A stretch of 64,000 nucleotides of DNA, taken from positions 1,364,001 through 1,428,000 of the forward strand of contig JAIVLN010000001.1 of assembly GCA_020524245.1 (NCBI GenBank), read 5' to 3'. The notes below the pieces were generated by a model. It made no database searches. It was not told where the DNA came from and saw only the letters and a list, made by a program, of their open reading frames with translations. This document shows, in pieces, positions 34,614 to 42,998 of the stretch. The stretch's first letter is position 1; each line of letters starts with the position of its first letter. The position numbers were made by a program, and so were the translations under genes. The stretch is from Rossellomorea aquimaris. GTDB taxonomy: Bacteria; Bacillota; Bacilli; Bacillales; Fictibacillaceae.

Positions 34614-35078
34614 TTATTCTGACTCAGCAAGTGCATTTGCTTGTTCAATTGAAAAGAGTGATTGCAATTGATCTGTATTCTGGGTCAGATCTGCTAACGT
34701 GTATTGGTCCAATACTTCGAAATAAGCTTTCAACGCTTTGTTCAATACACCCTTCAATTTACACGCTGGACTTATGATGCAGGTGTTATTCGCCGCATCG
34801 AAGCACTCTACGAGATAAAAGTCCTCTTCTGTCCTTCGAATTAGTGCACCGATATTAATCTCTTCTGGATTCTTCCCGAGTGTAATGCCACCATTTCTTC
34901 CACGTACCGTTTTTATGAATCCAAGCTTGCTGAGCTCATGCGTCACTTTCATCAAATGATTTTTGGAAATTTTATAGGTATCAGCAATTTCTTTAATTTG
35001 GACGAGTCGACCATCCATTTGTGTCGCCAGGTACATTAACACCCTCAAAGAATAATCACTGTATTGAGTCATTCTCAA
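34614..35078 (-). CDS. nsrR: NO-sensing Rrf2 repressor NsrR
   Basis: 154 residues: N-terminal winged helix (YSDYSLRVLMYLA, KISKNHLMKVTHELSKLGF) and a C-terminal iron-sulfur region. The likely [4Fe-4S] ligands are Cys92, Cys100 and Cys106 (ECFDAANNTCIISPAC) with Asp8, as known for NsrR. NO destroys the cluster and releases repression. It is divergent from hmp, its classical target, whose promoter carries two matching palindromes. The start is a TTG seven bases after GGAGG, which also aligns with the N-terminus of B. subtilis NsrR; the ATG at 35072 has poorer spacing. Confidence 0.94.
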   Translation of the reverse strand: MRMTQYSDYSLRVLMYLATQMDGRLVQIKEIADTYKISKNHLMKVTHELSKLGFIKTVRGRNGGITLGKNPEEINIGALIRRTEEDFYLVECFDAANNTCIISPACKLKGVLNKALKAYFEVLDQYTLADLTQNTDQLQSLFSIEQANALAESE

Positions 35079-35201
35079 CGGAATTCCTCCTTCATTAGGA
35101 GTTACTATTATGCTCTAATCGTACCACTGCCAACCTTCCAGGAAAAGCATTTGAATTTATGTGTGACAGCTTTATGAACTTGAATGTGACGAATTTGCGA
35201 A

Positions 35202-35224
35202 AAGATGCATATAAGATACATCTT
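35202..35224. promoter_or_regulatory. NsrR operator, distal
   Basis: AAGATGCAT-5 bp-ATACATCTT, a palindrome with one mismatch, resembling Bacillus NsrR sites. It overlaps the expected -35 region for the TATAAT at 35241. Confidence 0.75.
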
Positions 35225-35240
35225 TAAACAAAACCTCTTC

Positions 35241-35246
35241 TATAAT
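35241..35246 (+). promoter_or_regulatory. -10 box of the hmp promoter
   Basis: A perfect TATAAT lying between the two NsrR palindromes. No good TTGACA-like -35 is visible 17 bp upstream. Confidence 0.6.
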
Positions 35247-35247
35247 A

Positions 35248-35270
35248 AAGGTGTATTCAAGATACATCTT
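35248..35270. promoter_or_regulatory. NsrR operator, proximal
   Basis: AAGGTGTAT-5 bp-ATACATCTT, same 9-5-9 architecture as the distal site and exactly 46 bp downstream of it. It directly follows the -10 box and precedes the hmp SD. Confidence 0.8.
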
Positions 35271-35291
35271 TTATAAGAGGAGCTGATTTTG

Positions 35292-36503
35292 ATGTTAGAT
35301 CCAAAAACCATTCAAACGATTAAATCGACTGTCCCTGTATTAAAGGAATATGGAACTGCTATAACTTCTCGATTTTATGAATTGCTATTCACAAACCATC
35401 CAGAACTCTTGAACGTGTTCAACCACGCGAATCAGCATAAAGGGCGTCAACAGGGTGCTTTAGCGAATGCTGTATATGCTGCTGCAGTACATATCGACCG
35501 TCTAGAGGAAATCCTTCCTGCAGTTAAGCAGATCGCTCATAAGCACCGTAGTTTAGGTGTCCAGCCGGAGCAATATCCTATTGTAGGTGAATATCTACTG
35601 AAAGCCATTAAAGATGTTTTAGGAGATGCTGCAACAGACGACATTTTAGATGCATGGGCTAAAGCCTATCAAGTCATTGCTGATGTGTTCATCCAGGTGG
35701 AAGCGGACATGTATCAGGAGGCCGAGAATCAAGTCGGAGGCTGGAAAGACTTTCGCGAGTTTAAATTGGTCAAAAAAGAGACGGAAAGCAAGGTCATCAC
35801 TTCGTTCTATTTGAAGCCTGCGGACGGAAACGCGTTAGCGCCATTTTTACCAGGACAATACGTAAGTGTCAAAACAGAAATTCCGGGAGATCCCCACACG
35901 CATATTCGCCAATACAGTCTTTCCGACTCGACAAACCAGGATTACTATCGTCTTTCTGTTAAAAAAGAAGGTCGTGTCTCTAAATACTTACATGATCAGG
36001 TAAAAGAAGGCGACAGCTTGTTCTTAAGTGCTCCTGCAGGAGACTTCACACTTGATACTAAGTCGCAGAAGCCGCTTGTCCTTATCGGCGCAGGTGTCGG
36101 TCTTACGCCATTAGTAAGCATGTTGGAAACAACACTGATCGATAAGACTGATCGTGAAATTCATTTTGTGCATGCGGCAATTAACGGGGAATTCCAGGCA
36201 ATGGGAAGACGCCTTTCAGGTCTAGCTGATGGGAACGAGACATTGAAAGTCTATTTCTGTTATGAGGAGCCGACTGAACAAGATTATCAAAATCCGCACT
36301 TCGTTAAAGAGGGATATATAGATTCTGCCTGGCTTCAATCCGTACTTCCAACTGACGCAGACTTCTATATTTGTGGTCCTGAAGGGTTCATGAAAATGGC
36401 GGTCCAAGGGTTACATCAGATGAACATTCCTTCTGAGAACATACACTTTGAATTCTTCGGTCCCGCGATCGATTTGAGCAAAGAAACGGTTACCGCACAA
36501 TAA
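35292..36503 (+). CDS. hmp: Flavohaemoglobin (NO dioxygenase)
   Basis: 403 residues: globin domain with proximal His85 ([10 protein letters not shown]), FAD-binding barrel (RQYSLSD) and NAD-binding domain ([16 protein letters not shown]), ending with CGPEGFM and EFFGPA. It oxidises NO to nitrate with O2 and NAD(P)H. SD AGAGGAG precedes an ATG at 35292 (a TTG codon sits just before). It is controlled by the divergent NsrR through two operators. Confidence 0.97.
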   Translation: MLDPKTIQTIKSTVPVLKEYGTAITSRFYELLFTNHPELLNVFNHANQHKGRQQGALANAVYAAAVHIDRLEEILPAVKQIAHKHRSLGVQPEQYPIVGEYLLKAIKDVLGDAATDDILDAWAKAYQVIADVFIQVEADMYQEAENQVGGWKDFREFKLVKKETESKVITSFYLKPADGNALAPFLPGQYVSVKTEIPGDPHTHIRQYSLSDSTNQDYYRLSVKKEGRVSKYLHDQVKEGDSLFLSAPAGDFTLDTKSQKPLVLIGAGVGLTPLVSMLETTLIDKTDREIHFVHAAINGEFQAMGRRLSGLADGNETLKVYFCYEEPTEQDYQNPHFVKEGYIDSAWLQSVLPTDADFYICGPEGFMKMAVQGLHQMNIPSENIHFEFFGPAIDLSKETVTAQ

Positions 36504-36518
36504 GCTGACTAAAATAAT

Positions 36519-36560
36519 AGTGCTGATCGGCCAAAGCCTGATCAGCACTTATTTTTATTC
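36519..36560. terminator. Intrinsic terminator shared by hmp and msrAB
   Basis: AGTGCTGATC / GATCAGCACT stem between convergent genes, with ATTTTTATT on the hmp side and A/T-rich sequence on the other. Confidence 0.8.
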
Positions 36561-37520
36561 AAATAATGGTTTGTACTCGCCGTACCCTTCTTTCTCCAAG
36601 TCTTCTTTCGGAATAAAGCGAAGTGCGGCAGAGTTGATGCAATATCTCAATCCGTCAGGACCTGGTCCATCGTTAAACACATGTCCAAGGTGCGAGTCTC
36701 CGCCTTTACTGCGGACTTCGGTACGGATCATGAAATGGCTTAAGTCCTTCTTTTCTTTTATTCTAGAGACGTGAATGGGCTTGGTGAAGCTCGGCCAACC
36801 ACAGCCTGCATCGTACTGGTCTTTTGAGCTGAACAACGGCTCTCCTGAAACGATATCGACGTAGATGCCTTCCCGCTCATTGTTCCAGTATTCGTTTTGG
36901 AAAGCAGGCTCTGTTCCGTTCTTCTGCGTCACTTTATACTGGATGTCAGTTAGCTTTTCACGAAGTGCTTTGTCGTCTTTTTTCATTGCCCAATTCTTTT
37001 CCGTGAAATCTTTACGACCAGATCCCTTGTAATACGCATTGTAATGACCAGGATGCTTTTTATAATATTTCTGATGTTGCTCTTCCGCTGGATAGAATTC
37101 AGACGCCGGAAGAATATCGGTTACGATCGGCTTGGAAAAACGTCCGCTTTCTTCAAGTTCTTTCTTGGACGCTTCTGCAAGTTCCTTTTGCTCTTCATTA
37201 TGATAAAAGATAGCGGTCTTATAAATCTCGCCTCGGTCATGGAATTGCCCGTCAGGATCTGTCGGGTCGATTTGCGGCCAATAAATGTCCAGTAGTTTTT
37301 TATATGGGAAAATATCCGGATTGAACGTGATTTGGACGACTTCCCTATGACTGTCCTGTTTTGCGACAATTTCTTCATAGGTCGGGTTTTCAATTGTGCC
37401 GCCCATATAGCCGGATACAACTTCTTCGATTCCAGGCATTTCATCAAAGGGTTTTACCATACACCAGAAACAGCCACCTGCAAAAGTAGCCTTCTGTAAT
37501 TGATTATTGCTTTCAGCCAT
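36555..37520 (-). CDS. msrAB: Bifunctional methionine sulfoxide reductase MsrA-MsrB
   Basis: 321 residues. MsrA comes first with catalytic Cys17 in [13 protein letters not shown]; MsrB follows from about residue 180 ([30 protein letters not shown]) with its catalytic Cys in [11 protein letters not shown]. The fusion repairs both S and R sulfoxide epimers of methionine. Zinc-type CxxC pairs are absent from MsrB. The ATG at 37520 is preferred because the ATG two codons upstream abuts the GGAGGG SD. Confidence 0.95.
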   Translation of the reverse strand: MAESNNQLQKATFAGGCFWCMVKPFDEMPGIEEVVSGYMGGTIENPTYEEIVAKQDSHREVVQITFNPDIFPYKKLLDIYWPQIDPTDPDGQFHDRGEIYKTAIFYHNEEQKELAEASKKELEESGRFSKPIVTDILPASEFYPAEEQHQKYYKKHPGHYNAYYKGSGRKDFTEKNWAMKKDDKALREKLTDIQYKVTQKNGTEPAFQNEYWNNEREGIYVDIVSGEPLFSSKDQYDAGCGWPSFTKPIHVSRIKEKKDLSHFMIRTEVRSKGGDSHLGHVFNDGPGPDGLRYCINSAALRFIPKEDLEKEGYGEYKPLFE

Positions 37521-37667
37521 CTTCATCCCTCCAATTTTCCTGCTTCACTCTTAGAATATCCTCTTTGGAAAAAGTTTTTCAAAAATAGTGCTTATCTTTC
37601 ATCATAGTCATCTTTACTTCATTAGCAAATTAAACGCCTTGAGCGTGTATGAGGTACTTTTCACTCA

Positions 37668-37702
37668 CGAAAAAAGACTACCCTAGACACTGGGCAATCT
37701 CC
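37668..37702 (-). terminator. Terminator of the methyltransferase gene
   Basis: On the minus strand GATTGCCC / GGGTAGTC (two wobble pairs) followed by T6, just past the stop at 37710. Confidence 0.65.
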
Positions 37703-37709
37703 ATAGGTA

Positions 37710-38876
37710 TTACGCTTTTTCTGCAACGAGCGTGAACATCTTTGGCAGTCCGATGTCATGGACTTTTTGGTTCGGTTCTTCATCTAACATTTTAACGACT
37801 AACCCTTGGTGAGCGACTTCCGTCACGATTTCTCCTAATGTCCATTTTCGTTGCAGTACTTCATTATCTTCTTTTTTCCCATCAGACGTGTACTTCGAGA
37901 ATGCCACCTCTCTTCGTTCAATTGTAGGGTCGAAGTAATTGCCGTCCACCTTATGCTTCTTCCCTTTTGAGGTGATCAGTTTCGTCGAAATCGGATGGAA
38001 TTCTTGGAGAATGAATTTGCCCCCTGGTTTCAACAACGAATGGACCGCTTTCATCAAAGGTTTCAAATCGATGAAGTAGTGCAGCACTCCTAATTCCATT
38101 ACCACGACGTCATAGTGGTCATCCGTTTCAAACGACAACACGTCTGTGACTTCGTAATCCAATTCAACACCGGAGGATTCAGCAACCTCCTGAGCGTAAG
38201 CGGCATTCTCTTTCGAAAAATCGACAACCGTTACTTCCGCACCGAGTAAAGACATTGCCACACCTTTGATCCCATTCGAGCCCATCAGATGCACGACCTT
38301 TTTCCCTTCCAAAGACCCAAAGTGAGGATAAATCGATCCGAGCCGTCCAGCTGGGTGCCGTTTGATTTTATCCGAGACTTCTTCTGGGGTTCCGTGACGG
38401 TTAACTAGGGCCTCGTACGTATTTTGGTTCCAGGCAGACTCGTTTCGACTCGTCATCCGAGCTTGTTGATCACCTAAATAAGAAGAAATGAGTTCCTCAA
38501 ATCGCGGATCGTCCTTCAAGTCATATAAAGACTGACACCATAAAGAAACGCCGCCGTTGTCAACCTCGATCCGGTATCGATTCGTCCGGATTGTGGTGTT
38601 ATATTGGCAGGAAACATGGACGATCACATCTTCCATTTTAAAATGAAAAGAGCCTGTTTCTATCGTCTTCTCAACTGGACTCGGTTTGTACGGTGCAAGA
38701 ACGTCATATACCGTATTAAAAAGGTCCCACTGCACTTCCACACGTACTTGATCCGTTGCTAATTCAATCCCCTGTAAGAAAAGGGCTGTTTCATCTATGA
38801 ATTGATACGGAATGGAATGTTGTTGCAGGGCTAGAGCAAGGTTATGAATTTGTGTTTCATATTGATTAGATGCCAT
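37710..38876 (-). CDS. SAM-dependent methyltransferase with N-terminal NTase-like domain
   Basis: 388 residues. The C-terminal half (about 165-388) is a class I methyltransferase: KVVHLMGSNGIKGVAMSLLGAEVTVVDFS covers motif I and the acidic end of strand 2, and VVVMELGVLHYF motif IV. The first about 130 residues (FIDETALFLQGIEL, VRVEVQWDLFNTVYDVL, LYDLKDDPRFEELI) resemble the fold of minimal nucleotidyltransferase-like proteins, a call made by eye only. The substrate is unknown. SD GGAGGAG. Confidence 0.8.
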   Translation of the reverse strand: MASNQYETQIHNLALALQQHSIPYQFIDETALFLQGIELATDQVRVEVQWDLFNTVYDVLAPYKPSPVEKTIETGSFHFKMEDVIVHVSCQYNTTIRTNRYRIEVDNGGVSLWCQSLYDLKDDPRFEELISSYLGDQQARMTSRNESAWNQNTYEALVNRHGTPEEVSDKIKRHPAGRLGSIYPHFGSLEGKKVVHLMGSNGIKGVAMSLLGAEVTVVDFSKENAAYAQEVAESSGVELDYEVTDVLSFETDDHYDVVVMELGVLHYFIDLKPLMKAVHSLLKPGGKFILQEFHPISTKLITSKGKKHKVDGNYFDPTIERREVAFSKYTSDGKKEDNEVLQRKWTLGEIVTEVAHQGLVVKMLDEEPNQKVHDIGLPKMFTLVAEKA

Positions 38877-39298
38877 GAAAGCTCCTCCGGTTCTCGTTTA
38901 TCTTTTATTAAGATGACAGATGCGAAACGAAAATTCAAATCTATGATGATTGAAGAGGAGCTTTTTACCTATAAAAGAGGAAGAAAAGAAAAACCTACCG
39001 AACGTGAAGATCGAGTCGATAGGTTAGAATGTTATCATTTCAAGTTGCACGATGTTTATTTATGTCTTCAAAGAGAAGAAATTACATACAGTACTACAGA
39101 TCGTAATGGCTATTGCCATTAAAAATCCCTATCAATGTAAAAATTGCCCTCTGTTTTACGCTTACCTTTATCGACGATTGTGTTTAGTGTAAGTTTGATG
39201 GAGGCGAGTTCAAAAGTGGATGAGAAATATGACAGCGTCAGGAAAAAAGCGTTGTAAGACTTTTAATTTCGGTAAAGGTATTGTGCCTATACCGTTAC
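38877..39298. other. 422-bp gap without a supported gene
   Basis: The plus strand is open from 38914 to 39122 (about 69 codons, rich in Lys/Arg/Glu) but has no SD and no family I know. GGTAT/ATACC at 39274-39295 could form a weak hairpin after the anti-sigma gene. Nothing else was seen. Confidence 0.4.
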
Positions 39299-40207
39299 TT
39301 AATTTTTAAACGCTTTCGTTTTTTCTCCGTCAATGATCAATGTCCAGGTGCCTGTACCGGGGAGTTGTAAAGCACCTCTTAGGTGATACAGATTTTCGCC
39401 AGTTTCTGCATTAATAAATTTTCCGTCTTGTGTGAAGGTAGAAGAAGAGACGATTTCCCCATTTCTGTCCAACAAATCCACCTGTACACTCTTCTTATCC
39501 AAAACGGTCTCAATGTTTGAAATTGTGTAAAGTCCTGCTTCTAATTCATTTGGATGTTCCAATACGGTGTAATGTTCTGTCTTCAGAAAAGGTGGTAATA
39601 CATCAACTGTAAATTCCCCATGTAATCGATCCTCGACAAAGAAGGATAGCTGCCATTTTCCTTCAGATGGAAAAGAAGGAAATGAAGTCAATGCATGAGC
39701 ATCTTCATTATAGACACCTGAAGATAATGTTCCCGTCGATAACGTCATTTTCTCACTATGTTTGTTCATTGCTACAACTCTATAGTTTTTGGATACAAGA
39801 GATTCTGGATTCCCCCAATAAGAGATGAACATTTTGGCAGTTCGCATTTTGTCCTCGGCTACAAAATACTCACCTCCAAATAACAGTGCGACTTTGTTTT
39901 TAAGTCCCAGGACTTGATATTCACTTCGGTTTTCCAGTGTAAATACTTCAGCTTCAGGTGCAGTTAGCTTTATTTCTGGCTGGAACAAATGTTGGACAGC
40001 TGTTTTCATTTCAGGGAATTCGCTAAGAACGAGTAAGAAGAAAGCGGTACAAGCTGCAAAGATGGCCAACAGTGGTCTGTAGTAGTGTCTTTTTCTTGAG
40101 CTAGATCGTGATTGGATTTGATTCAGGATACGAGCCTTTTGCACTTCTGTCAGCGAAGGTTTAGGGAGTTCTCTAAGCTTCTCCTCGATATGTTTCGTTT
40201 TGTTCAT
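39299..40207 (-). CDS. Putative membrane anti-sigma factor
   Basis: 302 residues: a cytosolic N-terminus (about 1-42, KLRELPKPSLTEVQKARILNQI), one membrane helix (about 44-63), and an extracytoplasmic beta-rich region of about 240 residues with two Ig-like stretches (FPSEGKWQLSFFVEDRLHGEFTVDV is split between them). The gene overlaps the end of an ECF sigma factor gene by 35 bp and has its own SD (AAAGGAGGG). The function is inferred from position and topology. No zinc anti-sigma motif (HxxxCxxC) is present. Confidence 0.7.
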   Translation of the reverse strand: MNKTKHIEEKLRELPKPSLTEVQKARILNQIQSRSSSRKRHYYRPLLAIFAACTAFFLLVLSEFPEMKTAVQHLFQPEIKLTAPEAEVFTLENRSEYQVLGLKNKVALLFGGEYFVAEDKMRTAKMFISYWGNPESLVSKNYRVVAMNKHSEKMTLSTGTLSSGVYNEDAHALTSFPSFPSEGKWQLSFFVEDRLHGEFTVDVLPPFLKTEHYTVLEHPNELEAGLYTISNIETVLDKKSVQVDLLDRNGEIVSSSTFTQDGKFINAETGENLYHLRGALQLPGTGTWTLIIDGEKTKAFKN

Positions 40208-40715
40208 GAAAGTATCCCTCCTTTTCTAAAAGGTCCTTTAACTTTCTCAACGCCCTGTGATATAAGACATTGGTTTTATTCGTCGTACATTTTAAAATCT
40301 CACTCGTTTCTCGAGACGATAGCTCTAAAATTCCCCTTAGGATTACAACCTCCTTATAATTAGGGGATAGCTTGCGAATCGCCTGATAGAGTTGCTGATT
40401 GTCTATGTTCATGATGATTGATTTTTCAATTTCATTCGAAAGCGATGTTTCCGGCACAAAAGAGTTCCTAATCCTTTCCCATATCAGTGTACGTCGATAC
40501 CGGTCAATAACAAGATTTCGTGCAATGGAAATTAACCATGTTTTCGCATGAGAAGAATGATTGAATTGGGAAAACTTCTGAAGTGCTGACAGGAACGTTT
40601 CTTGAACGAGGTCTTCGACATCCGTGGATCCTGTGTAATAGATCAAGTAGCTGGTAATATCTTGTTCATATTTCATGAACCAATCTTCAATTGTATGGTC
40701 TTCCAACCTTTCCAC
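40173..40715 (-). CDS. ECF RNA polymerase sigma factor
   Basis: 180 residues. Region 2 (STDVEDLVQETFLSALQKF, TWLISIARNLVIDRYRR) and region 4 (LSPNYKEVVILRGILELSSRETSEIL) are clear, so it should direct RNA polymerase to a small regulon, held inactive by the membrane protein encoded downstream. It resembles the Bacillus ECF group, but I cannot assign it to a named factor. The start is a GTG at 40715 or, with better spacing to GAGGGGG, the TTG at 40706. Confidence 0.9.
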   Translation of the reverse strand: MERLEDHTIEDWFMKYEQDITSYLIYYTGSTDVEDLVQETFLSALQKFSQFNHSSHAKTWLISIARNLVIDRYRRTLIWERIRNSFVPETSLSNEIEKSIIMNIDNQQLYQAIRKLSPNYKEVVILRGILELSSRETSEILKCTTNKTNVLYHRALRKLKDLLEKEGYFHEQNETYRGEA

Positions 40716-40857
40716 CCCCTCTATACAATTAGACGATCAACATCCTTCTTCATTACAATTAGTTTAGAGGTTTTTGTACCAGAAGGATAGAAAGATGTAA
40801 TGAATAGAGATTGAAGAAAAGGAGACTAAGTTTTACGATAGTAAGCAAACTCCACAA

Positions 40858-40908
40858 ATAAAAAACCCCTCTATTTGGGAAAATTAATTTCCTAAATAGG
40901 GGCGCTTT
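40858..40908 (-). terminator. Terminator downstream of the decayed gene
   Basis: GCCCCTATTTA pairs with AAATAGAGGGG, a long loop lies between, and T6 follows on the minus strand. It follows directly after the last codon of the pseudogene, as a functional gene would have. Confidence 0.75.
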
Positions 40909-40909
40909 A

Positions 40910-41228
40910 TTAACCGGACTTTTGTTTAAGGAATGCATTAATTGCGTGATTTCCAGGCATGTGAGGTCCACTATCGGATTAAATTAAACCACTTTCTGAT
41001 CTAAAGAATAGTGCCTGTAATACTATGTTCTTTTCTTCTCCACTTATATCAGCTCCATTATAAACATTCCTAATCAGCTAGGTCCCCTGTATTAGCCAAA
41101 TATAGTTGGCTGATAAGAGAGAGCTTATAATAAATATCCTTATTGTCGCTTTCATAAGCAAACATTGTTCCAACAATAAACCAATGCTTGGATATTGCCG
41201 CTTCAGCATTATCTTGTTCTACATACCA
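40910..41228 (-). pseudogene. Decayed gene of unknown family
   Basis: Minus-strand frames join into one protein-like sequence if two lesions are corrected. From about 41228 it reads WYVEQDNAEAAISKHWF...LISQLYLANTGDLAD, a stop at 41070; a one-base shift at that point gives RNVYNGADISGEEKNIVL...FRSESGLI, then an in-frame TAA near 40975, then SDSGPHMPGNHAINAFLK and a final stop at 40910. The N-terminus is missing: the remnant abuts the terminator of the upstream aprX gene. A good terminator follows. I do not recognise the family. Confidence 0.55.
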
Positions 41229-41263
41229 TGAAAAAGACTGTGAGCAGGGTTGCTTCACAGTCT
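41229..41263 (-). terminator. Intrinsic terminator of aprX
   Basis: On the minus strand AGACTGTGA...TCACAGTCT with an inner GCA/TGC pairing and T5 after it, directly following the stop at 41265. Confidence 0.88.
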
Positions 41264-41264
41264 A

Positions 41265-42608
41265 TTATATATCGCTTTCACAATACTCAGATATTGTTTT
41301 TTTAAGATTCAAAAAACCGTTTCCGTAGCTGTTCGGATCCATGTCATCACGCTTGTACAATCCAACAATGAGCAATTGTTTGATTTCATCCGGTGTACCG
41401 TGAGGATATAGCTGTACAAGTAAAGCGACGACTCCTGCACAGATCGGAGTTGCCATGGATGTACCTGACATGGTGAAGTAGTCTCCATCTACCCGATTTG
41501 ATTTCTGCAATTTATCAATATAGGAGTTCGGGGATCGGAGCGATATGATGTTGACACCTGGAGCTAGTAGATCCGGTTTGGTCACACCGTAAATGGTAGG
41601 ACCTCTGCTCGCAAAGCTCGCGACATCATCATCGTTCGGATCAACTGTATTTTTATCATCCGATGCTCCTACCGTTATGACGAGGTCACTTACACCGGGA
41701 CTTGCTATCGTCTGAGTGCTCGGACCACTGTTTCCTGCTGCCACACAAACGACAATACCTTTTTCCCATGCTTTTTCTACTAAATGAACCATTGGATCTT
41801 TGTTTTCTTCTTCGTATTTCTGTGCAGCAGTCCCAAGAGACATACTGATGACGTCGATCTTTTTTTCAGGATGGTCTTCATTGTATTGAATGCACCAATC
41901 GACCCCTTCCATAATCGACTCGAGTGTACCGGCTCCCATTTTATTAAGGACTTTGATGCCGATTAAGTTTGCTTCATACGCTGGTCCCATATATTTACCG
42001 CCGGATGCTTTACCATTCCCTGCAGCATCACCTGCACAGTGAGTTCCATGTCCGTTGTCGTCATATGGTTCTTCCTTTTGATTGACGAAATCTTTGAAAG
42101 CTACGATTCTACCTTCCAGGTCTTGATGAGGATGAATTCCCGTATCGATTACTGCGATTGTTACATCTTTACCTGACAAAGGTTGTCCATTCCATACGAC
42201 CTTTTCAGCTTTTACAGAAGGGACCGCGACATCCAGCAAGGCATGAACTTCCCTATTTAAATAAACCTTTTTAATATATTCACAGTTCGACAGGATATTT
42301 CCCAACATGGCGGGGGTAACATCCATCGTACAACAGGAGATGTTGGAGAATGATTTCCTCATCCCGCAGCGACTATAAATCTTTGAAATTTGATGCAGAT
42401 CTTTACACCCTCTATCATACTCATCTTCGTAAAACTCGATAACGACCGATACCTTCTTCATCCTTTTGATCCACATTTCAATCGTATTATGCAAGAAACA
42501 CGGAATCCAGCTGAAAGGTCGATAGATGTATAGCATTTGTTCACGAAGCGGTTGATCCATTTTATGCGCATAGGTTCTTACCGTCTGAACCATTGAATAG
42601 CCAAACAT
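41265..42608 (-). CDS. aprX: AprX-like subtilisin family serine protease
   Basis: 447 residues. The N-terminal pro-region (1-130) begins MFGYSMVQTVR as in B. subtilis AprX and has no signal peptide, so the enzyme is probably intracellular or leaves by a non-classical route. The peptidase S8 domain has Asp155 (VIDTGIHPHQDLEG), His187 (DNGHGTHCAG), the oxyanion region AAGNSGPS and Ser384 (SGTSMATP). SD AGAGGTGA and a clean terminator make it a single-gene unit. Confidence 0.93.
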   Translation of the reverse strand: MFGYSMVQTVRTYAHKMDQPLREQMLYIYRPFSWIPCFLHNTIEMWIKRMKKVSVVIEFYEDEYDRGCKDLHQISKIYSRCGMRKSFSNISCCTMDVTPAMLGNILSNCEYIKKVYLNREVHALLDVAVPSVKAEKVVWNGQPLSGKDVTIAVIDTGIHPHQDLEGRIVAFKDFVNQKEEPYDDNGHGTHCAGDAAGNGKASGGKYMGPAYEANLIGIKVLNKMGAGTLESIMEGVDWCIQYNEDHPEKKIDVISMSLGTAAQKYEEENKDPMVHLVEKAWEKGIVVCVAAGNSGPSTQTIASPGVSDLVITVGASDDKNTVDPNDDDVASFASRGPTIYGVTKPDLLAPGVNIISLRSPNSYIDKLQKSNRVDGDYFTMSGTSMATPICAGVVALLVQLYPHGTPDEIKQLLIVGLYKRDDMDPNSYGNGFLNLKKTISEYCESDI

Positions 42609-42760
42609 TCCTTCACCTCTATTAAATGTGTTGAATTCTTAACATAGTATGTGAATCTAGCAAGTTGGTAACGGTGTTTGTCTATTCAATAGAGCTAGTA
42701 ATTTTATTACAAACAAGACAGATAATATAAGGATGTTTACCTATACATTGGTGATCTTGA

Positions 42761-42895
42761 ATGAAATTGATTTCCGCTCCAGGTTGCTCGCTTTCCACGG
42801 GGCGTGCGGTGAGCCCATTCGTCGCACTGCGACATTGAATGGTCTCACCTGTCCCGCTCGTCCCGTAGGAGTCTCGCACCTTGCGCTTCAATCAA
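42761..42895. repeat. GC-rich interspersed element
   Basis: Contains CGCTTTCCACGGGGCG near the left end and CGTCCCGTAGGAGTCTCGC near the right. Its left half is about 90% identical by eye to the extra segment of the 31.3-kb repeat. It lies in the 390-bp gap 42609-42998, which otherwise holds only the terminator of the next gene; the open frame across it is a chance reading of the element. Confidence 0.8.
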
Positions 42896-42957
42896 ATGGC
42901 ACAAGTTGTTTCTTTAACATGATCCAATAGCAACATACCTAAAGAAAAGAGCCAAAA

Positions 42958-42995
42958 TTTAAAAAGGACAGGCTTTATGCCTATCCTTTTTTACC
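42958..42995 (-). terminator. Intrinsic terminator of the double P-loop ATPase gene
   Basis: AAAAAGGACAGGC / TGCCTATCCTTTTTT; on the minus strand T5 follows the stem, right after the stop at 42999. Confidence 0.83.
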
Positions 42996-42998
42996 TGT

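Noticed and set aside
38844-39122. Plus-strand open frame of up to 92 codons, Lys/Arg rich in its later part
   Set aside because: No SD at any start, overlaps the divergent methyltransferase start, and I know no family. Kept only as a note on the gap.
40759-40971. Minus-strand 70-codon frame
   Set aside because: It runs through a terminator hairpin and the tail of the pseudogene in the wrong frame.
42682-42891. Minus-strand 69-codon frame
   Set aside because: Lies within the GC-rich repeat element, no SD.
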